Under the pieces are notes generated by a model that was given only the letters and a program-made list of their open reading frames with translations, was not told where the DNA came from and searched no databases. Positions 62,251 to 64,000 of a stretch of DNA of 64,000 nt are shown in pieces. The stretch lies in assembly GCA_037624485.1 (NCBI GenBank), contig JASJJC010000021.1, positions 124,001 through 188,000 of the forward strand, written 5' to 3'. Every line of letters starts with the position of its first letter. The stretch's first letter is position 1. The position numbers were made by a program, and so were the translations under genes. The DNA comes from JAFMKE01 sp037624485 (GTDB taxonomy: Bacteria; Bacteroidota; Bacteroidia; Chitinophagales; UBA8649).

Positions 62251-64000
62251 ATGAAGAAGATTTTATTAGCATTACTCGTATCTCTAACTCTTAGTTCAAT
62301 TGTATTTAGTCAATGTACAGTTACGCCTATTTTAATCGACTCCATTATTGATTGTGGTGATTCTTCTGAAATTCAAATTACGGGATTTGCCCTCTCTGCT
62401 ATAACGGATACATTTTCGGCTATAGGACCTACTGATCCAGGATGGTCATCAACTGCGGGTGCAGTTTATAACAATCCTTTCATTCCAAGTCCTCCTTTTC
62501 CCAATTCTGGAACGATTGATGGAGGAGTATATTTCTGGATGGGTGCTACTAATGTGCTGCCTGCAGCACTTGAAACAGTGCCATTTAATGTGACTTTTGG
62601 TGGACAGATTTGTTTTGATTTTGTTTATGCTATTCAAGGTGGACCAACCAATATCGCTGAAGGTCCTGATTTATCTGAAGAAGGAATTACTTTACAATAT
62701 TCTCCCGATGGAGGAATAACCTGGGTTGATATTGTTTATTTCATGCCTAATGGAGAGCAACTACCTAGTAATCCTGGACCCAATTTCCCAATGAATAATC
62801 CACCTTTTAGTAATACTGGTACTCCTTACACAGTATGGAATTCAGTTTGCCTTCCTATACCCGCGGGTGCGTTAGGAGCAAACACTTCATTCCAATGGAT
62901 TCAAGAGTTTAATTCAGGTGCATGTTGCGACCATTGGGGCCTTGATAATATTACTGTTCAACTAGCCGATCCGGCTTATACTTTTTATGACGAAAATTTT
63001 GTAGTTATTGATACCAACTTCATTTATGTTTCGCCAACCGATACTCAATCTTACACCATAACCTATACGAATGGTATCGATGACACTTGTACCGGAACGG
63101 TATTAATTAATGTAAATCCGACGCTTGTAATGGATGATTTCTTTATCTGTGAAGGAGTTGGCTCAGGAGATACCTTAACCTTAACTGGTGTTGCTCCTTG
63201 GGCTCCCGTTTTGTGGACTCCGGCAATTGGTTTAGATGACCCAACCAGCCAGACTCCATTTGCTAACCCACCAAGTCCAGGTCCATCACAAACTTATACG
63301 GCTACCTCCGCTTGTGGTGTTGACTCAGTGACAACCACATTCTACAGTGTGAGTGCTGTGGCTGAAAAAGGGACTGTCTGTCCCGGTGAAATTGATCAAC
63401 TTTTCGCTAACGTATCTGGAATATCGCAAGATTGTAATGAAAGTTATACAGGGTTTTCTATTCCCTATTATAAAGAGTTTTCAGCAAATCAAACACCTTT
63501 AAACTTTTCCAACCCAGATAACGGGACGAGTACTATTATTAATCTTCCTTTCCCCTTCGAGTTTTATTGCTCACCAATTACTGAAATAAGAGCAGCGGTG
63601 GATGGTTACTTAATGATGAGTTCATCCGCTTTTCCATCTTTCGCCAATAACCTTACTATACCTGTAAACATTCTACCCAATCAAATTGCAGCATTGATGT
63701 GGGATGATCTAGTGGATTCTTCAGGATTATCGAGTTTTTTCGTTACGGGAAATGCACCCAATAGAAAAATGGTTGTGGAGTTTGATCTAGTTCATAAAGG
63801 AGGAACCTCTCAAACGGAACAAGTTCAAGGACAAATTATTTTACATGAGACTACTCATTTTATAGATTTGCTTTGCGAAAATTGTATTAATGACGATAGC
63901 GACCCTACTTCAACGCAGGGTATAGAGAACTCTTCGGGTTTTTCAGGTCAAGCAACACCGGGTAGAAATAATACTAACTGGGAGGCAATTAATTCAGGAT
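62251..64000 (+). CDS. Large secreted protein, 3' end cut off by window edge
   Basis: At least 583 residues, open to the last base with no stop codon. It starts with a signal peptide (MKKILLALLVSLTLSSIVFS). Residues 40-250 resemble a reelin-like beta-sandwich: GGQICFDFVYAIQGG and LQYSPDGGITWVDI. An Ig/PKD-like region follows (about 290-390), then a beta-rich domain ending QGIENSSGF and TPGRNNTNWEAINSG, a pattern common in Bacteroidota surface proteins with gliding/T9SS C-terminal domains. Such a sorting domain would be expected downstream, outside the window. Probable cell-surface or exported T9SS cargo. Confidence 0.85.
   Translation, partial: MKKILLALLVSLTLSSIVFSQCTVTPILIDSIIDCGDSSEIQITGFALSAITDTFSAIGPTDPGWSSTAGAVYNNPFIPSPPFPNSGTIDGGVYFWMGATNVLPAALETVPFNVTFGGQICFDFVYAIQGGPTNIAEGPDLSEEGITLQYSPDGGITWVDIVYFMPNGEQLPSNPGPNFPMNNPPFSNTGTPYTVWNSVCLPIPAGALGANTSFQWIQEFNSGACCDHWGLDNITVQLADPAYTFYDENFVVIDTNFIYVSPTDTQSYTITYTNGIDDTCTGTVLINVNPTLVMDDFFICEGVGSGDTLTLTGVAPWAPVLWTPAIGLDDPTSQTPFANPPSPGPSQTYTATSACGVDSVTTTFYSVSAVAEKGTVCPGEIDQLFANVSGISQDCNESYTGFSIPYYKEFSANQTPLNFSNPDNGTSTIINLPFPFEFYCSPITEIRAAVDGYLMMSSSAFPSFANNLTIPVNILPNQIAALMWDDLVDSSGLSSFFVTGNAPNRKMVVEFDLVHKGGTSQTEQVQGQIILHETTHFIDLLCENCINDDSDPTSTQGIENSSGFSGQATPGRNNTNWEAINSG

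Noticed and set aside
1..64000. Prophage, transposon, CRISPR, toxin-antitoxin or other defence cassette
   Set aside because: No integrase, transposase, terminal repeats, regular spacer array or defence-type gene was seen; gene content is consistently housekeeping.

Overview
This 64 kb window is a chromosomal segment from an AT-rich member of the Bacteroidota, probably a flavobacteria-like lineage. The reasons are: a giant secreted protein with a gliding-motility/type IX secretion (T9SS) C-terminal domain; an RprX/RprY-like two-component pair; an enlarged signal peptidase I; and almost no Shine-Dalgarno sequences. In addition, the Bacteroidota -7 promoter element TAnnTTTG sits just upstream of many start codons. 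Gene content is overwhelmingly housekeeping. I see no prophage, insertion sequence, CRISPR array or integrated island.

Layout. 1-2.6 kb: 3' part of thymidine kinase, then a CtpA-type protease and a small membrane protein on the minus strand. 3-8 kb: sensor kinase/response regulator pair, then a PlsB-like acyltransferase and gpsA, so glycerol-3-phosphate is made and acylated by neighbouring products. 8-13.6 kb: mutS2 and the menaquinone genes menF and menD, with a decayed ORF between the last two. 13.6-17.7 kb: ftsE, a glycosyltransferase, dapB, lepB, tRNA-Arg(ACG) and a clear terminator. 17.9-24.6 kb: a methyltransferase-like gene, a MerR regulator and an M23 peptidase (minus), divergent from alaS and a TPR protein, then menI-like thioesterase and dcd (minus). 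24.7-31.7 kb: an ArsC-like protein, a TPR lipoprotein, fbp and lysC firing divergently from overlapping promoters, and a 1,230-residue T9SS cargo protein with seven tandem 71-residue repeats.

32-44.6 kb: polyprenyl synthase and RNase R (minus), a META lipoprotein, an AsmA-like protein, a second sensor kinase, ornithine aminotransferase, an MlaE-MlaF-SDR operon (minus) and another SDR. 44.7-53.8 kb, all minus: bioB, a UbiA-like membrane protein, an M42 peptidase, a newly noticed 51-residue Cys/Lys-rich microprotein gene, pabB, purA, a STAS protein, a Fur-family regulator and a bifunctional Rel. 53.9-62.1 kb: tRNA-Leu(UAG), tig-clpP-clpX, a small acidic protein (minus), uvrB, an OmpA-family lipoprotein, tatC and rpiB. 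62.25 kb to the right edge: a long secreted protein that is still open at the last base.

The most useful observations beyond routine annotation are: (i) the recurrent TAnnTTTG elements, which predict short-leader or leaderless mRNAs and correct several start codons; (ii) the 51-residue Cys/Lys-rich gene; (iii) the disrupted ORF between menF and menD; (iv) the repeat-built adhesin-like protein; and (v) a Cys-rich insertion in ornithine aminotransferase. I did not find a convincing undescribed multi-gene system.
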